64,000 nt of DNA from Synechococcus sp. C9 (lineage in GTDB: Bacteria > Cyanobacteriota > Cyanobacteriia > Gloeomargaritales > Gloeomargaritaceae): positions 2,398,455 through 2,462,454 of the forward strand of contig NZ_JALAAD010000001.1 of assembly GCF_022984075.1 (NCBI RefSeq). The letters are read 5' to 3'. The first letter of the stretch is position 1; each line of letters starts with the position of its first letter. A model generated the notes under the pieces. That model saw only the letters and a program-made list of their open reading frames with translations. It was not told the DNA's origin and did no database searches. Position numbers and translations under genes: made by a program. Below are positions 17,349 to 27,347 of this stretch, one piece after another.

Positions 17349-18962
17349 TTACTGGCAAAATTGTTGGTAAGTAGTCCGAGCTTCTGCACTGCCTAAATTA
17401 GCCGCAGTTCGTAAATCGCCACAGCCCCCCACCCCATCGCCCAAACCTATTTTTGCCACCCCCCGCACAAAATAATTATCGGAATTGGTGGGATTGATTT
17501 GCATCGCCCGATTCGCATCTTCTAATGCGCCCCGAAAATCCTGAGTAAAGACCCTGGCGGTACTGCGAGCCGTGTAGGCAATCGCATTATTCCCATCTAA
17601 CGTGACCGCCTGGTTGGCATCAACAATCGCACCCGCAAAGTCCTGTAAGGCGGTTTTTGCCAGGGCACGGATAGCATAACTACTCGCTTCTTTAGGATTA
17701 AGTTGAATCGCTCGGGTGACATCTTCTAACGCCCCTTTGGGATTATCCAAATACACCTTCGCTGTCGCTCGCATCAACCAGGCATCCGCCAAATTGGGAT
17801 TTAGTTCTACCGCTCGACTCGCATCCGCCAAAGCCCCGGGATAATCATTCATTTGACTTCTGACAAATCCCCGTAAAACGTAGGCTTTATCATAATTTGC
17901 CCGCAGGCGAATCGCTTGATCCGCATCCGCAGTTGCCCCAGGAAAATCCCGCAATAGGGTTTTCAAAAAGGCACGATTGCCGTAAATATCGGCATTTTTG
18001 GGGTCAAGTTGGAGGGCTTGATTGTAATCCGCTAATGCCCCCTGATAATCCTGTTGATTTAGGGCTTTCAAAATGCCACGGCTCATGTATGCTAAAGCCG
18101 AATTGGGTTCGAGTTTAATCAATTGATTGAGGTCATTTAACGCCCCCTGAATATCCCCCGCTTCGTACTTCCGTTCCGCCAAAATATATAATTCTTGAGC
18201 GGTGGTGCCGGTGTTATTAACTCTAATTGGTTGCCGATTCACCCAAGCGGTGTAGGTGCGAATGGGAACGGCTAAATTGAAGCCGGATTTCAGGGCAATG
18301 GTTCCCTGTTTGGTGGATTGATAACTCCCTTCCGCTCGCCCATGAATCCCCACCAATTCCGCCCGTTCATTCAATACCGGTCCCCCACTCATCCCTGGCA
18401 AGGTGTTGTTCGTATAAGTGAGGGAATACCCATCCTGTAAAATGTTTTCTGAACTTGCCGTCACATCCCCACTGGTGAATTGTAAGACTGGTTTGGTAAT
18501 TGCTTGCCCCGGTAAAGGAAAGCCCGCCACATACACACTCATCCCCCGTTTAACAGCCAGATCATTCCCCAATTTCACCTGGGGATAATTTCCTGAACTG
18601 CGAAATTCCACCACCGCCAAATCCACCTGGGGTAGGTTTTGAATCCGACGGAAATCTAAGGGATAAACCTTACCATCGTGGGTGGTAATATCCGCCTCTT
18701 CGCCGGGTTTAATACTCTCAATCACGTGTTTGGCGGTTAAGACCTGATAGACCTCCCCATTCCTAGCAATAATCGTGCCAGAACCATGCCCCGCCGGGGT
18801 TTGGATCAAAACCGTGATTTTTTCTGCGACTTCGGCAATTTGACGTTTACTCAAGGTTGCCTGTGCGATTACTGGTTTCATAAGGAAGGGTACGGGGGCG
18901 AGCCTAATTCCCCCACCACTCAACCCCAAAACTAGCAATGCCACAAAGGTTTTGACCCGCAT
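17349..18962 (-). CDS. Exported trypsin-like serine protease with TPR array
   Basis: 537 residues. A signal peptide ends near VIAQA. The protease domain (~40-250) shows a full triad: H79 in LTAKHV, D114 in QVDLAVVEF, S192 in GMSGGPVL. From ~260 to the end are about eight tetratricopeptide repeats of the form ALxDxNQAIxLNP. It is thus a periplasmic or secreted protease with a protein-binding superhelix. Such S1-TPR fusions are frequent in filamentous and other cyanobacteria, but substrates are not known. It is transcribed in the same direction as the ABC1 kinase gene, with a 16-nt gap. Confidence 0.88.
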   Translation of the reverse strand: MRVKTFVALLVLGLSGGGIRLAPVPFLMKPVIAQATLSKRQIAEVAEKITVLIQTPAGHGSGTIIARNGEVYQVLTAKHVIESIKPGEEADITTHDGKVYPLDFRRIQNLPQVDLAVVEFRSSGNYPQVKLGNDLAVKRGMSVYVAGFPLPGQAITKPVLQFTSGDVTASSENILQDGYSLTYTNNTLPGMSGGPVLNERAELVGIHGRAEGSYQSTKQGTIALKSGFNLAVPIRTYTAWVNRQPIRVNNTGTTAQELYILAERKYEAGDIQGALNDLNQLIKLEPNSALAYMSRGILKALNQQDYQGALADYNQALQLDPKNADIYGNRAFLKTLLRDFPGATADADQAIRLRANYDKAYVLRGFVRSQMNDYPGALADASRAVELNPNLADAWLMRATAKVYLDNPKGALEDVTRAIQLNPKEASSYAIRALAKTALQDFAGAIVDANQAVTLDGNNAIAYTARSTARVFTQDFRGALEDANRAMQINPTNSDNYFVRGVAKIGLGDGVGGCGDLRTAANLGSAEARTTYQQFCQ

Positions 18963-18978
18963 TTGACTTGTTACCCAT

Positions 18979-20616
18979 TCACCCGTGATGCCAAGCCAAT
19001 TCTAACAAAGCCCGGGGGCGAATTTGTCCCTGTACCAACTGCCACAACCGCCCGACTTCCGCAAAATGTAAACGGTCATCTTCGGTTAAAGCCAAAATTA
19101 ATTGGTTGCGTAAAAACTGTCCTTCTGAGGAGAATAAATAGCTCAACGCTGGCCCCAAAACCGGTTGTAAATCCACCCCATCCCCGCCTTGGGTCACGGA
19201 CAACAAACTTTCTAGGCGTTGCCACTGGAACCGATTGTCTTTGAATAAAACCTCCAGCAGGCGTTGGCGAAATTGTGGGGTTTCTCCGGTTAATAATCGC
19301 TGTGCTACATAGGGATAAGCCGCATCCACAATCTTGAAATTTGGGTCTAAACTCATGGCAATCCCTTCCTGGGTCACTAGGGAGCGGATAATTAAGGCAA
19401 AATGGGCGGGGACTCGAAATGGATAGCGATACATCAAATCGGAAAATTGATCCGTCGCCTGTTTGAATCGAAAATCCCGTAACTGGCTCCCCACCGCCTC
19501 CTGCCAGAGTAATTCCAGTGCCGGGACAATCGGCTCAATATCTGTGTTCGGTGGTAAAAAACCCAACCGGATAAAGTCCCGTGCCAATTCCCGATAATCC
19601 TTATTCACCAAATGCACCAGGGCATCTACCAATTGTTCCTTGGCTTCTTGGGTGAGTTGGTCCATCATGCCAAAATCAATATAAGCCAGCCGCCCATCGG
19701 TGGTTAAAAATAGGTTGCCAGGGTGGGGATCGGCGTGGAAAAAGCCAAACTCCAGAAGCTGTTTTAGCCCAGCCCGCACCCCAATTTGCACAAATTCGTG
19801 CATGGCAATCCCGGCTTTTTGCACCGCTTCAGCATCGGTTAATTTGTAACCATTGATCCATTCTAAAGTCAGCACCCGATGACTGGTGAATGCCCAATAA
19901 ATTTTAGGGACTTTTACCGTTGGGTCATTGCGAAAATTGTCAGCGAATTTTTCCGCATTGCAGGCTTCGTTTAAGTAGTCAATTTCCTCAAACAATTTGC
20001 GCCCAAATTCATCCACAATCAACCGCAAATCGTCCTGCATCTGGATGGGCAACCAGGGTTGGAGAAAATGCAACATCCCCCGCAGAATATACAAATCCAA
20101 GGTTAATACCGGAATTAGTCCCGGACGCTGTACCTTGACCGCCACCTCTTCCCCGGTCTGCAAACGCCCCCGATACACCTGCCCCAAACTGGCCGCCGCC
20201 ACCGGTTCCGGGGACAATTCCCGATACAAGACATCCACCGGTTGCCCCAATTCCTGCCTAATTAAGTCATAGGCCACCGCATTGGAAAAGGAAGGCAGTT
20301 GATCCTGCAGGAGGGTTAATTCTTCTAAATAATCCCGCCGCACCAGGTCGGGCCGGGTGGACAGGGCTTGCCCCACCTTGATGAAGGTTGGCCCCATCGC
20401 CGTGATCAACCGCCGCAGTTGGGCCGCCCGCTGGGGACGATGGCGTTCCTCCCGACCGGTGACATGATCCCACCCCAAGGCGAGTAGAAACGCCAAAATC
20501 GCCCACCCCACCTGTAGGAGTCGCCCCACCACCCGCCCCGGTCGCCACCGGTAGTAGGCCGCAATCACGTCCGGGTCATACCGCCGCATCTGCTCCAATC
20601 GCCCCGCTCTCGCCAT
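18979..20616 (-). CDS. ABC1/UbiB-family atypical kinase
   Basis: 545 residues. The family signature is complete: a KxGQ region (GPTFIKVGQALSTRPDLV), the Ala-rich loop (AAASLGQVYRG), VAVKVQRPG with the ATP-binding Lys, the EIDYLNEACNAE segment, FFHADPHPGNLF, and YIDFGMMDQL with the metal-binding Asp. Members support plastoquinone/tocopherol or other prenyl-lipid metabolism in cyanobacteria and plastids. The exact lipid is not inferable. Two hydrophobic stretches suggest membrane association. It lies 94 nt downstream of the symporter gene and may share its transcript. Confidence 0.93.
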   Translation of the reverse strand: MARAGRLEQMRRYDPDVIAAYYRWRPGRVVGRLLQVGWAILAFLLALGWDHVTGREERHRPQRAAQLRRLITAMGPTFIKVGQALSTRPDLVRRDYLEELTLLQDQLPSFSNAVAYDLIRQELGQPVDVLYRELSPEPVAAASLGQVYRGRLQTGEEVAVKVQRPGLIPVLTLDLYILRGMLHFLQPWLPIQMQDDLRLIVDEFGRKLFEEIDYLNEACNAEKFADNFRNDPTVKVPKIYWAFTSHRVLTLEWINGYKLTDAEAVQKAGIAMHEFVQIGVRAGLKQLLEFGFFHADPHPGNLFLTTDGRLAYIDFGMMDQLTQEAKEQLVDALVHLVNKDYRELARDFIRLGFLPPNTDIEPIVPALELLWQEAVGSQLRDFRFKQATDQFSDLMYRYPFRVPAHFALIIRSLVTQEGIAMSLDPNFKIVDAAYPYVAQRLLTGETPQFRQRLLEVLFKDNRFQWQRLESLLSVTQGGDGVDLQPVLGPALSYLFSSEGQFLRNQLILALTEDDRLHFAEVGRLWQLVQGQIRPRALLELAWHHG

Positions 20617-20709
20617 GAATCCTTTACTCCAACGCTTTTATTAAGTTCTTTGATTAGGTTAATAAAAAAATGTTTTGATCCCCAACAAAATTTTATCGTT
20701 TCTTTACAC

Positions 20710-22446
20710 TTAGCCGTCAATTTTGCCCAATTTGTCCCGCCGTTGTAGGTGACGCAACCACCAGCCTGCCCCCACCGCCACCGTCCAGCAGACCCAGCCC
20801 GCCAGGGGTTGCCAGAGCAGAAAGCCCCCCACCCCCAACATACTGCCAAAGAGCAAACCAATTCCCGCCAGGGTACGTTGCAGTTCCCAGCCCAAGTCCT
20901 GGAGCGGAGCCAAGCCGGTAGCCTGTTGTTGCTGTCGCCAGCCCGGGCCCCCCGGACGAATCCGCCGGTAAAATTCATTCAACGTGGCCTCGCTCTCCGG
21001 GGCAGTGCAGTACATGGCAGTCAGCCAGACCAGGGCGGTCACCCCCGTCGTCACCAGCAGCCGCCAGCCAAAATCCGGGATTTGGATCACCGGCACCACC
21101 GTCGTCCCCAGCCCGATCAGAAACCCAGCCACCATCGCCGTCCATTCCGCCACCGCATTGATCCGCCACCAGAACCAGCGCAGGATCAGCACCAGCCCCG
21201 GCCCCGTGCCGATGGCAATCACCAGGCGAAACACCGCCGTCACATCCTGGGCATAAAAAGCCGCCACCGCCCCCAACGCCGTGACCCCCACCGAGGCCAG
21301 CCGCCCTGCCATCACCAATTCCGCCTGACTGGCCTGGGGTCGCCAAAACCGCTGGTACAAATCCCGGGTCAGATAGGAAGCCCCCCAATTGATCAGAGTG
21401 GACATGGTACTCATAAACGCCGCCAGCAAAGAGGCCACCACCACCCCCAACAGCACCGGCGGCAAAAAATCCCGCATCAACTTGGGATAGCCCAACTCCG
21501 GGTCTGGCAAGTCCGGGTAAATCACCCGTGCCACCAAAGCCACCACCACCCAGGGCCAAGTACGGACAACGTAATTCAAAATGTTAAACCACCAGGCCGA
21601 CCGCTCCGCCTCCCGCTCATCCTTCGCCGCCGCCAACCGCTGGATAAACTCTCCCCCCCCATCACTGCGCCGAAACGCCCACCACTGCACAAACACATAG
21701 GCAAACAACGTACTGGCAGACAACCCCACCTGCTGACCCCAAGGCCACAGCCGCAACATCTCCGTCCCCTGGAAATGCGCCACCACCCTGCCCATCCCCC
21801 CAACGTGATGCAGAGCGACTACCGCGACCAGCAGTGCCCCCCCCAACGCCAGGATGAATTGAAATAAATCCGTCACCACCACGCCCCACAACCCCGCCAC
21901 CCCAGCGTAAATCAGCACCAACACACTCACCCCGACCACACTCCAGAGTTTGGCATTCGCCCCGGGGTCAATTCCCAAACTGCCCCAAATATCCAGGGCA
22001 TCAATCACTTTCACCATCGCCAACAAAGCGTAGCCCATGCCAATACAATTAATCGGCACCGCAAATAAAAACGCCTTGGTTGCCCGTAAGAGTGCCGCTG
22101 GTTTGCCCCCATAACGCAGTTCGGTCAATTCCGCATCAGTGATAATTTCCGAGCGTCGCCACAGGCGGGCAAAAATATAAATCATCACCACATGGGTCAA
22201 GCCAAAACTCCACCATTCCCAATTCCCCGCCACCCCCCGCTGCGCCACCAACCCACACACATACAAAGGGGTATCAATCGAAAACGTCGTTGCCGCCATG
22301 CTCGTCCCCGCCAACCACCAGGGCAAGGAACGCCCCGACACAAAAAAATCCACCAAACTGCGGGCACCTCGGCGGGATAAATACAGCCCCAACAGCAGGC
22401 TCAATGCCAGATAAATCCCCACCACCGCCCAATCTAAAATCCCCAT
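20710..22446 (-). CDS. Sodium:solute symporter (SSS family)
   Basis: 578 residues from the ATG at MGILDW, chosen because TTGAGGTC stands just before it; upstream in-frame starts lack a ribosome site. About 12-13 membrane helices have the SSF pattern: FFVSGRSLPWWLAGTSMAAT with the sodium-site residues, TELRYGG, and VSLLAAFMSTMSTLINWGAS in the helix that lines the site. The substrate is unknown. The long variant with a conserved Trp-rich early helix is common in bacteria of many phyla. Probable inner (cytoplasmic) membrane location. Confidence 0.9.
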   Translation of the reverse strand: MGILDWAVVGIYLALSLLLGLYLSRRGARSLVDFFVSGRSLPWWLAGTSMAATTFSIDTPLYVCGLVAQRGVAGNWEWWSFGLTHVVMIYIFARLWRRSEIITDAELTELRYGGKPAALLRATKAFLFAVPINCIGMGYALLAMVKVIDALDIWGSLGIDPGANAKLWSVVGVSVLVLIYAGVAGLWGVVVTDLFQFILALGGALLVAVVALHHVGGMGRVVAHFQGTEMLRLWPWGQQVGLSASTLFAYVFVQWWAFRRSDGGGEFIQRLAAAKDEREAERSAWWFNILNYVVRTWPWVVVALVARVIYPDLPDPELGYPKLMRDFLPPVLLGVVVASLLAAFMSTMSTLINWGASYLTRDLYQRFWRPQASQAELVMAGRLASVGVTALGAVAAFYAQDVTAVFRLVIAIGTGPGLVLILRWFWWRINAVAEWTAMVAGFLIGLGTTVVPVIQIPDFGWRLLVTTGVTALVWLTAMYCTAPESEATLNEFYRRIRPGGPGWRQQQQATGLAPLQDLGWELQRTLAGIGLLFGSMLGVGGFLLWQPLAGWVCWTVAVGAGWWLRHLQRRDKLGKIDG

Positions 22447-22542
22447 CTTGACCTCAAAAAGGGCTATTTCAGAACCATTAGCCCGCATTTGATCATACGT
22501 CAATGGGTTCTATTCTTAGACATCCCCATGAACTACAGTCTT

Positions 22543-22690
22543 TTAAGGGTATCTCTATATATTTGAGCCAACCCATAGCCTGCGTGGCATCGCCATAAAT
22601 CTCATCGTTAGCATACCCATAGTACCCAGAACCAAGGGTGGGGGGTGCCCCCCTGCGACCGCTAACCTGGAATTGATCCAGGTGCCCTGC
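22543..22690 (-). repeat. Type-B core repeat with enlarged arm
   Basis: The ends AAGGGTATCTCTATATATT and CAGGTGCCC frame CTCATCGTTAGCATACCCAT, CAGAACCAAGGG and the inverted core TGCCCCCCTGCGACC. The left arm carries an extra AGCCTGCGTGGCATCGCC insert. The core is co-oriented with the minus-strand EfeO-like gene upstream of it. The rest of 22447-22898 shows no gene. Confidence 0.7.
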
Positions 22691-22898
22691 AGTGATTAGG
22701 CGATACAGTGAAACTCCACTTACCGTCGGTCAATCATTCTGAGGCTTTAGAACAATCAAAGGTTTTTGTATCCTTTGCAAGCATCACTAGAAATAGTTTT
22801 CAGGGTGACCATCCCTCGTCTTCGGTCTATGATGTTGCTCCGTAAACTATCGGAATATTCCCCAATTGGAGGAATGGGTATAGGGGCTAAAGCAAACT

Positions 22899-23780
22899 TC
22901 ACCCTTTCGGCGGATCGGGAATATTGAGTGCCGCTTTTGCCTTTGCTAAAGCATCTCGATAGGCATAGGCAGCGGCTACAATTTTACCCCGTTGTTGGGC
23001 ATTCACCGAACTGTAGGGTTTGGTCATAGTTTTACCAGGAATGGTAAATTCCATAATGGTTGTCATCACATTTTTATATGCTTGCTCAACCTCTGCCGTC
23101 ACTGCCGGGTCAAGTTTGGATTTGTAAGGTTCAAATTGACTTTGAATCCCAATCCAGTTGTGCTTGAAAATTAAAATGCTTTGATCTGACCAGGTTTCTT
23201 CTTCACTGGAAATTTTTTTGGAAGGAACCTCCTCCGCCAAAGCTAACATTCCGGCATAATTTAGAGATGAATTGAAATTTTTAGGATCATTGAGTTTGGC
23301 AATCAGAGATTTCACGCTATCTACCAGTTTTTCACCGTAGGGCACTGCCGCCGCCAAGTTATTGTCCCGATAGATAAGGGCTTCGATCCGGTGAATACTG
23401 CGATAATTTTCTGAAGTTTCCCCACCTTCAATGGCATAGGGGCGAGCATCAATAGCTTCATCTTCCTCGGGAAAACTAGCCGCATAAACTTCAATTTCTT
23501 CATAGGGAGGACGAGCCTCTACATAAGCTTGCCGGGCACGATTAATATCCCCACTTTTTAGGGCAACCAGGAGATTTTCCGCTAACTTAAGCTGTTCATC
23601 CGCCCGTTTTTGAAAGTAGGCTAAACCCGCCATAACCTGCTGGGCATAGGGGTCATTCATGGGAGAACTTTGAGTGACAGATTCAGGATTATTTGAAGTT
23701 GAAGCTTGAAAAGTAGAGCAACTTACCAACATCAAACAAACTGAGATGGCAATTAAAAGAACAGACAGATACCGACGCAT
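22899..23780 (-). CDS. EfeO-like (imelysin family) iron-uptake lipoprotein
   Basis: 293 residues. The signal peptide ends in a lipobox (LMLVSC, C21), so this is a lipoprotein. The mature helical domain matches EfeO/M75: YVEARPPYEEIEVYA, DEAIDARPYA, and HRIEALIY carrying the HxxE metal motif (H130, E133). In the EfeUOB system EfeO delivers iron to the EfeU permease. Neither efeU nor efeB is adjacent here, so it may work with genes elsewhere or bind another metal. An AGGAG site lies 7 nt before the ATG. It has a long upstream region of its own. Confidence 0.85.
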   Translation of the reverse strand: MRRYLSVLLIAISVCLMLVSCSTFQASTSNNPESVTQSSPMNDPYAQQVMAGLAYFQKRADEQLKLAENLLVALKSGDINRARQAYVEARPPYEEIEVYAASFPEEDEAIDARPYAIEGGETSENYRSIHRIEALIYRDNNLAAAVPYGEKLVDSVKSLIAKLNDPKNFNSSLNYAGMLALAEEVPSKKISSEEETWSDQSILIFKHNWIGIQSQFEPYKSKLDPAVTAEVEQAYKNVMTTIMEFTIPGKTMTKPYSSVNAQQRGKIVAAAYAYRDALAKAKAALNIPDPPKG

Positions 23781-24389
23781 AAAAGGCTCCTTGCTTGACG
23801 ACTAGGATTGACTGGGGTTATGGATGATAACTACAAATTTTTCCAGGGTAATATAACCTGCCCAAGTCCCTTGAAATGTGCAGTTACAAGTTCTGGAATC
23901 ATCCACCCTCGACTGACCATGAGTCTGCCAAAGAAGAACGCTCCTTCATCAAATTCTGTGGTGGGCAGACCCTAACCTCACCAACAGCAGAGACTTTACT
24001 GGGTGGCATCGCTCAATAAAAACGTGTTCTTGACAGTCATTGATTATAAAGCTAATGAAAATTAGTGTCAACTAACTGATAATGTTTTTGCAACTGGCAG
24101 GGTTTGGCGAACTCCAATAAATCTGGAGCGTATCCGGGTAAAACTTCCAATAACAGGATTTCGAGCGGGGTCTAGTCCATGGTTTTAACGATCAATCAAA
24201 CCAAATGTGTTAGTACAAACTACTTTGTTTTGCACCTGTTTGTTACTGAAAACTGACTGGCAATGCCAAAGATGAGAATTTAGCTACCAGCAAGTTTGAG
24301 ACATTTCTGTCAACCTTTGCACCTGTCTTCAGATAGTCAGACAGGAATTAAAAGTGCCCCAAAAGAGTCTTATTTCTATCTTAAAAGTC
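23781..24389. other. Gene-free stretch upstream of the EfeO-like gene
   Basis: No open frame of useful length, tRNA or convincing Fur box is visible on either strand. The sequence is not obviously repetitive. It could hold the promoter region of the EfeO-like gene and an unrecognised small RNA. Confidence 0.4.
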
Positions 24390-24584
24390 TATGGCAATTC
24401 TACTTGATTAACGAACACAAACTCCCCAGAACCAAATACAGGGGCGGTGTCTTTGCAACCCTTGATTTTTGAGTATAATAAAAAGATTATGGGCACCTCT
24501 ATTTGTCTGGCTCGAATGCCCATAATATCGAGAACCTAAAACGGGAGCTACACCCCTGCGACCCATTTTTAAAAGTGCCCTTAA
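24390..24584 (-). repeat. Partial type-A repeat followed by complete type-B repeat
   Basis: 24390-24462 has the A terminus (TATGGCAATTCTACTTGATT) and a damaged core. 24489-24584 has both B ends (GGGCACCTCTATT and TTTAAAAGTGCCCTTA) and an inverted core. Both cores point the same way as the minus-strand ferredoxin gene, whose stop is 50 nt away. Confidence 0.75.
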
Positions 24585-24632
24585 GGATGAAGTTTCTACT
24601 GATAATTTAGAGGCGATGACCTATTTCATTTC

Positions 24633-24956
24633 CTACTTTTGAAATTGACCAAATTGCAATTCATAGACCGTTTCTTCCTGCTCCGTTTCCAAAGTAATGG
24701 CTGAGCGGGGATAGGCGACACACAACAGAGCGAACCCCTGGGTGACCAAGGCGGGACTCAACCCCATCGCATCCGGTTGATCCACCGTACCACTGAGCAA
24801 ACGGGCGGCACAGGTCGTACAGATACCCGCTGTACAGGAAGAGGGTAAATTCAACCCAGCGGCAACGGCACTGGCGAGGATGGTTTGGTCTGCCGGAGCC
24901 ATAATGGTGGTTACTTGCCCCTGATGGCGGATTTCAACGGGAAAAGAAGCGGTCAT
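24633..24956 (-). CDS. Plant-type [2Fe-2S] ferredoxin
   Basis: 107 residues from the ATG at MTASFPVEI; an in-frame TTG lies seven codons upstream, and neither start has a strong ribosome site. The cluster ligands are C41, C46 and C49 in SSCTAGICTTCAAR plus C79 in ALLCVAYP, the standard C-x4-C-x2-C ... C pattern. It differs from PetF in the loop (SSCTAG rather than SCRAG) and is probably one of the minor low-abundance ferredoxins of cyanobacteria. It is divergent from mutS2. Its redox partner is unknown. Confidence 0.9.
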   Translation of the reverse strand: MTASFPVEIRHQGQVTTIMAPADQTILASAVAAGLNLPSSCTAGICTTCAARLLSGTVDQPDAMGLSPALVTQGFALLCVAYPRSAITLETEQEETVYELQFGQFQK

Positions 24957-25049
24957 AGGGTAATGTTGGAGTTCCAACTGTGTATTCTAACCCCTGCGTT
25001 CCCCCGGCTCCCACGCTAGGATCGAAACCAGCTGACCTGTGACTGTAGG

Positions 25050-27347
25050 ATGCGTGACATTCGCCAAGAAACCCTAGAACTGCTGGAATGGCCCCGTTTG
25101 TGTGAACATTTAGCCACCTTTGCCCAGACTAAACCGGGAAAAAGGTTGGCGCAGGCTTGGCAACCCGCCCCCACACGCCCCCAGGCGGAATATCTGCTGG
25201 CGGAAACCCAGGCGGTGGATACCCTCGCCGAACGGGGGATCACATTTGATTTGACCCTCGTTACGGATGTGGAAGCGAGTATTGAACGGGCGGAACGGGG
25301 GGGGATTCTAAGTGGGTTGGCGTTGCTGTCTGTGGCGCATGTGTGTCACACGGCTCGGCAGGTGCGGCGGCAAATCGAAGCCCACCGGGAGACTACTGTA
25401 CTGCATGAACTGGTGCAAAATTGGCGCACCCAACCGGAATTATCGCAACAAATTTACCACTGCATTGATGACGATGGGGAAGTGACCGACCGCGCCAGTC
25501 CCGCCCTAGCCCAGGCTCGCCAACAGTGCCGGGACATCGAGCAAACCCTGCGCCAAACCCTCCAGCATCTTTGCCAAAAATATGCCCAAGCCCTGCAGGA
25601 GGTGCTGATCACCCAGCGCAATGAACGTTATGTCCTGCCGGTGAAGGCGACCCATAAGGATATGATTCCGGGCATAGTTCACGATACCTCCGCTTCTGGT
25701 GCTACCTATTACATCGAACCCCAGGGCGTGGTGCCCTTGAATAACCAGCGGCGAATTTACCAGAAACAGGCGCAGGAGTTGGCGGAAGCGGTGCGGCAGG
25801 AGTTGAGCCTCCAGGTGGGTCTAGTGGCGGCGGAGTTGCGCCATCTTGCCGACGGGTTGACCCGTTTGGATGTGGCTTGTGCCCGGTGTCATTACAGCCG
25901 TTGGTTGCACGCCCATCCCCCCCAGTTTGTGCCCTCGGTGCAGTTGCGCCAGGTACGGCACCCCCTGCTGGTCTGGCACGCCCAGGTTGAACCGGAGCGG
26001 ACGGTGGTACCCATTGACCTGGTGATTCCCGCCGATGTGCGGGTGGTGACCATTACCGGACCCAATACGGGGGGCAAAACCGTGACCCTGAAAACCCTGG
26101 GGTTAATGGTGCTGATGGCTCAGGCGGGGTTGTACCTGCCGACGGCGGCACCAGCCCAGTTGCCCTGGTTTGACCAGGTGTTGGCGGACATTGGGGATGA
26201 CCAATCCCTGAGCCAGAATTTATCGACTTTTTCGGGGCATATCACCCGCATTCACCGGATACTCCAGGCGGCGACCCCCCAATCCCTGATTCTGCTCGAT
26301 GAAGTCGGGGCGGGCACAGACCCCACGGAGGGCACGGCTCTGGCACGGGCGATTTTGGAAACCTGTGCGAACCAAGCCCAACTCACTTTAGCCACCTCCC
26401 ACTACGGCGAACTGAAAACCCTCAAGTACCAGGATGCCCGGTTTGAAAATGCCTCGGTCGCCTTTGATGAAACCACCCTTGCCCCCACCTATCGCCTGCT
26501 GTGGGGGATTCCTGGGCGTTCCCAAGCCCTGCACATTGCCCAGCGGTTGGGGTTTGACCCGGCGATTATCCAGCGAGCCGCCACCTACCTCCAGGGGCAA
26601 CACCTGGAACTCAACGACCTGATTCGCCAGATGGAACAGCAACGCCAGGAGCAAACCCAGAAAAACCAAGCCGCCACGGAACTTTTAGCGCAGGCGGAAC
26701 ACCTGTACCAACAAATCCAACAGCAAGCCCAGGCATTGCACCAGCAAAAGCAAGCCCTGGCGGAACGGGAAACCCAAGCGGTGGAAACCGCTATTGCACA
26801 AGCGAAACAGGAAATTGCCCAGGTGATCCAAACCCTGAAAAGCCCGCAGGTGAACGCCAAGGATGCTCACGCCGCCAGTGCCGCCTTGACCGCCATTCAA
26901 AAACGACATCAACCCCGTCCTCGTCCCCAACCCCAGGGCTTTACCCCCCAAATCGGGCAGAGGGTGCGGGTGCTGGGTCAGGTGGGAGAGGTGCTGAGCC
27001 TGCCGGATGGGGATGGGAAAATGAACGTGCGCTTGGGGCAATTGCGGGTCAGTGCGCCGGTGCGGGACATTACCTCCCTGGATGGGCAACCCGTGGCGTT
27101 ACCGCCGCCGCCGTTGGTACAAACTCCTGCCAATACCATTGATCTCAGGGGCTTGCGGGTGGATCAGGTCGCAGACCGCCTGGATGCCCATTTACATCCG
27201 GGGGAACGGGCGTGGTGGATTGTGCATGGACAGGGGACGGGGCGGCTGAGGCAGGCGGTGCAGGAGTACCTCGACCGGCATCCCCACATTCACCACTGGG
27301 AATGCCCGGAACCCAGCATCACCATTGCCCATTGGCACGGGGCATGA
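25050..27347 (+). CDS. mutS2: Endonuclease MutS2
   Basis: 765 residues. No mismatch-recognition domain is present. The core ATPase has GPNTGGKT (from residue 337), LILLDEVGAGTDPTEG (Walker B) and LATSHYGELK. A coiled-coil region of Gln-rich helices follows (~510-630). The C-terminal Smr nuclease domain starts at DLRGLRVDQVADRL and has HGQGTGRLRQAV. MutS2 suppresses homologous recombination and, in some bacteria, acts on collided ribosomes. Its stop overlaps the tilS start in ATGA. Confidence 0.96.
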   Translation: MRDIRQETLELLEWPRLCEHLATFAQTKPGKRLAQAWQPAPTRPQAEYLLAETQAVDTLAERGITFDLTLVTDVEASIERAERGGILSGLALLSVAHVCHTARQVRRQIEAHRETTVLHELVQNWRTQPELSQQIYHCIDDDGEVTDRASPALAQARQQCRDIEQTLRQTLQHLCQKYAQALQEVLITQRNERYVLPVKATHKDMIPGIVHDTSASGATYYIEPQGVVPLNNQRRIYQKQAQELAEAVRQELSLQVGLVAAELRHLADGLTRLDVACARCHYSRWLHAHPPQFVPSVQLRQVRHPLLVWHAQVEPERTVVPIDLVIPADVRVVTITGPNTGGKTVTLKTLGLMVLMAQAGLYLPTAAPAQLPWFDQVLADIGDDQSLSQNLSTFSGHITRIHRILQAATPQSLILLDEVGAGTDPTEGTALARAILETCANQAQLTLATSHYGELKTLKYQDARFENASVAFDETTLAPTYRLLWGIPGRSQALHIAQRLGFDPAIIQRAATYLQGQHLELNDLIRQMEQQRQEQTQKNQAATELLAQAEHLYQQIQQQAQALHQQKQALAERETQAVETAIAQAKQEIAQVIQTLKSPQVNAKDAHAASAALTAIQKRHQPRPRPQPQGFTPQIGQRVRVLGQVGEVLSLPDGDGKMNVRLGQLRVSAPVRDITSLDGQPVALPPPPLVQTPANTIDLRGLRVDQVADRLDAHLHPGERAWWIVHGQGTGRLRQAVQEYLDRHPHIHHWECPEPSITIAHWHGA

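Noticed and set aside
20749-21867. Plus-strand open frame of 372 codons across the SSS symporter
   Set aside because: Antisense shadow, same His/Pro/Gln-rich bias; the minus-strand symporter has clear family motifs.
23781-23880. Fur box in front of the EfeO-like gene
   Set aside because: GATGATAACTACAAAT has weak resemblance to half a Fur box but no inverted partner.
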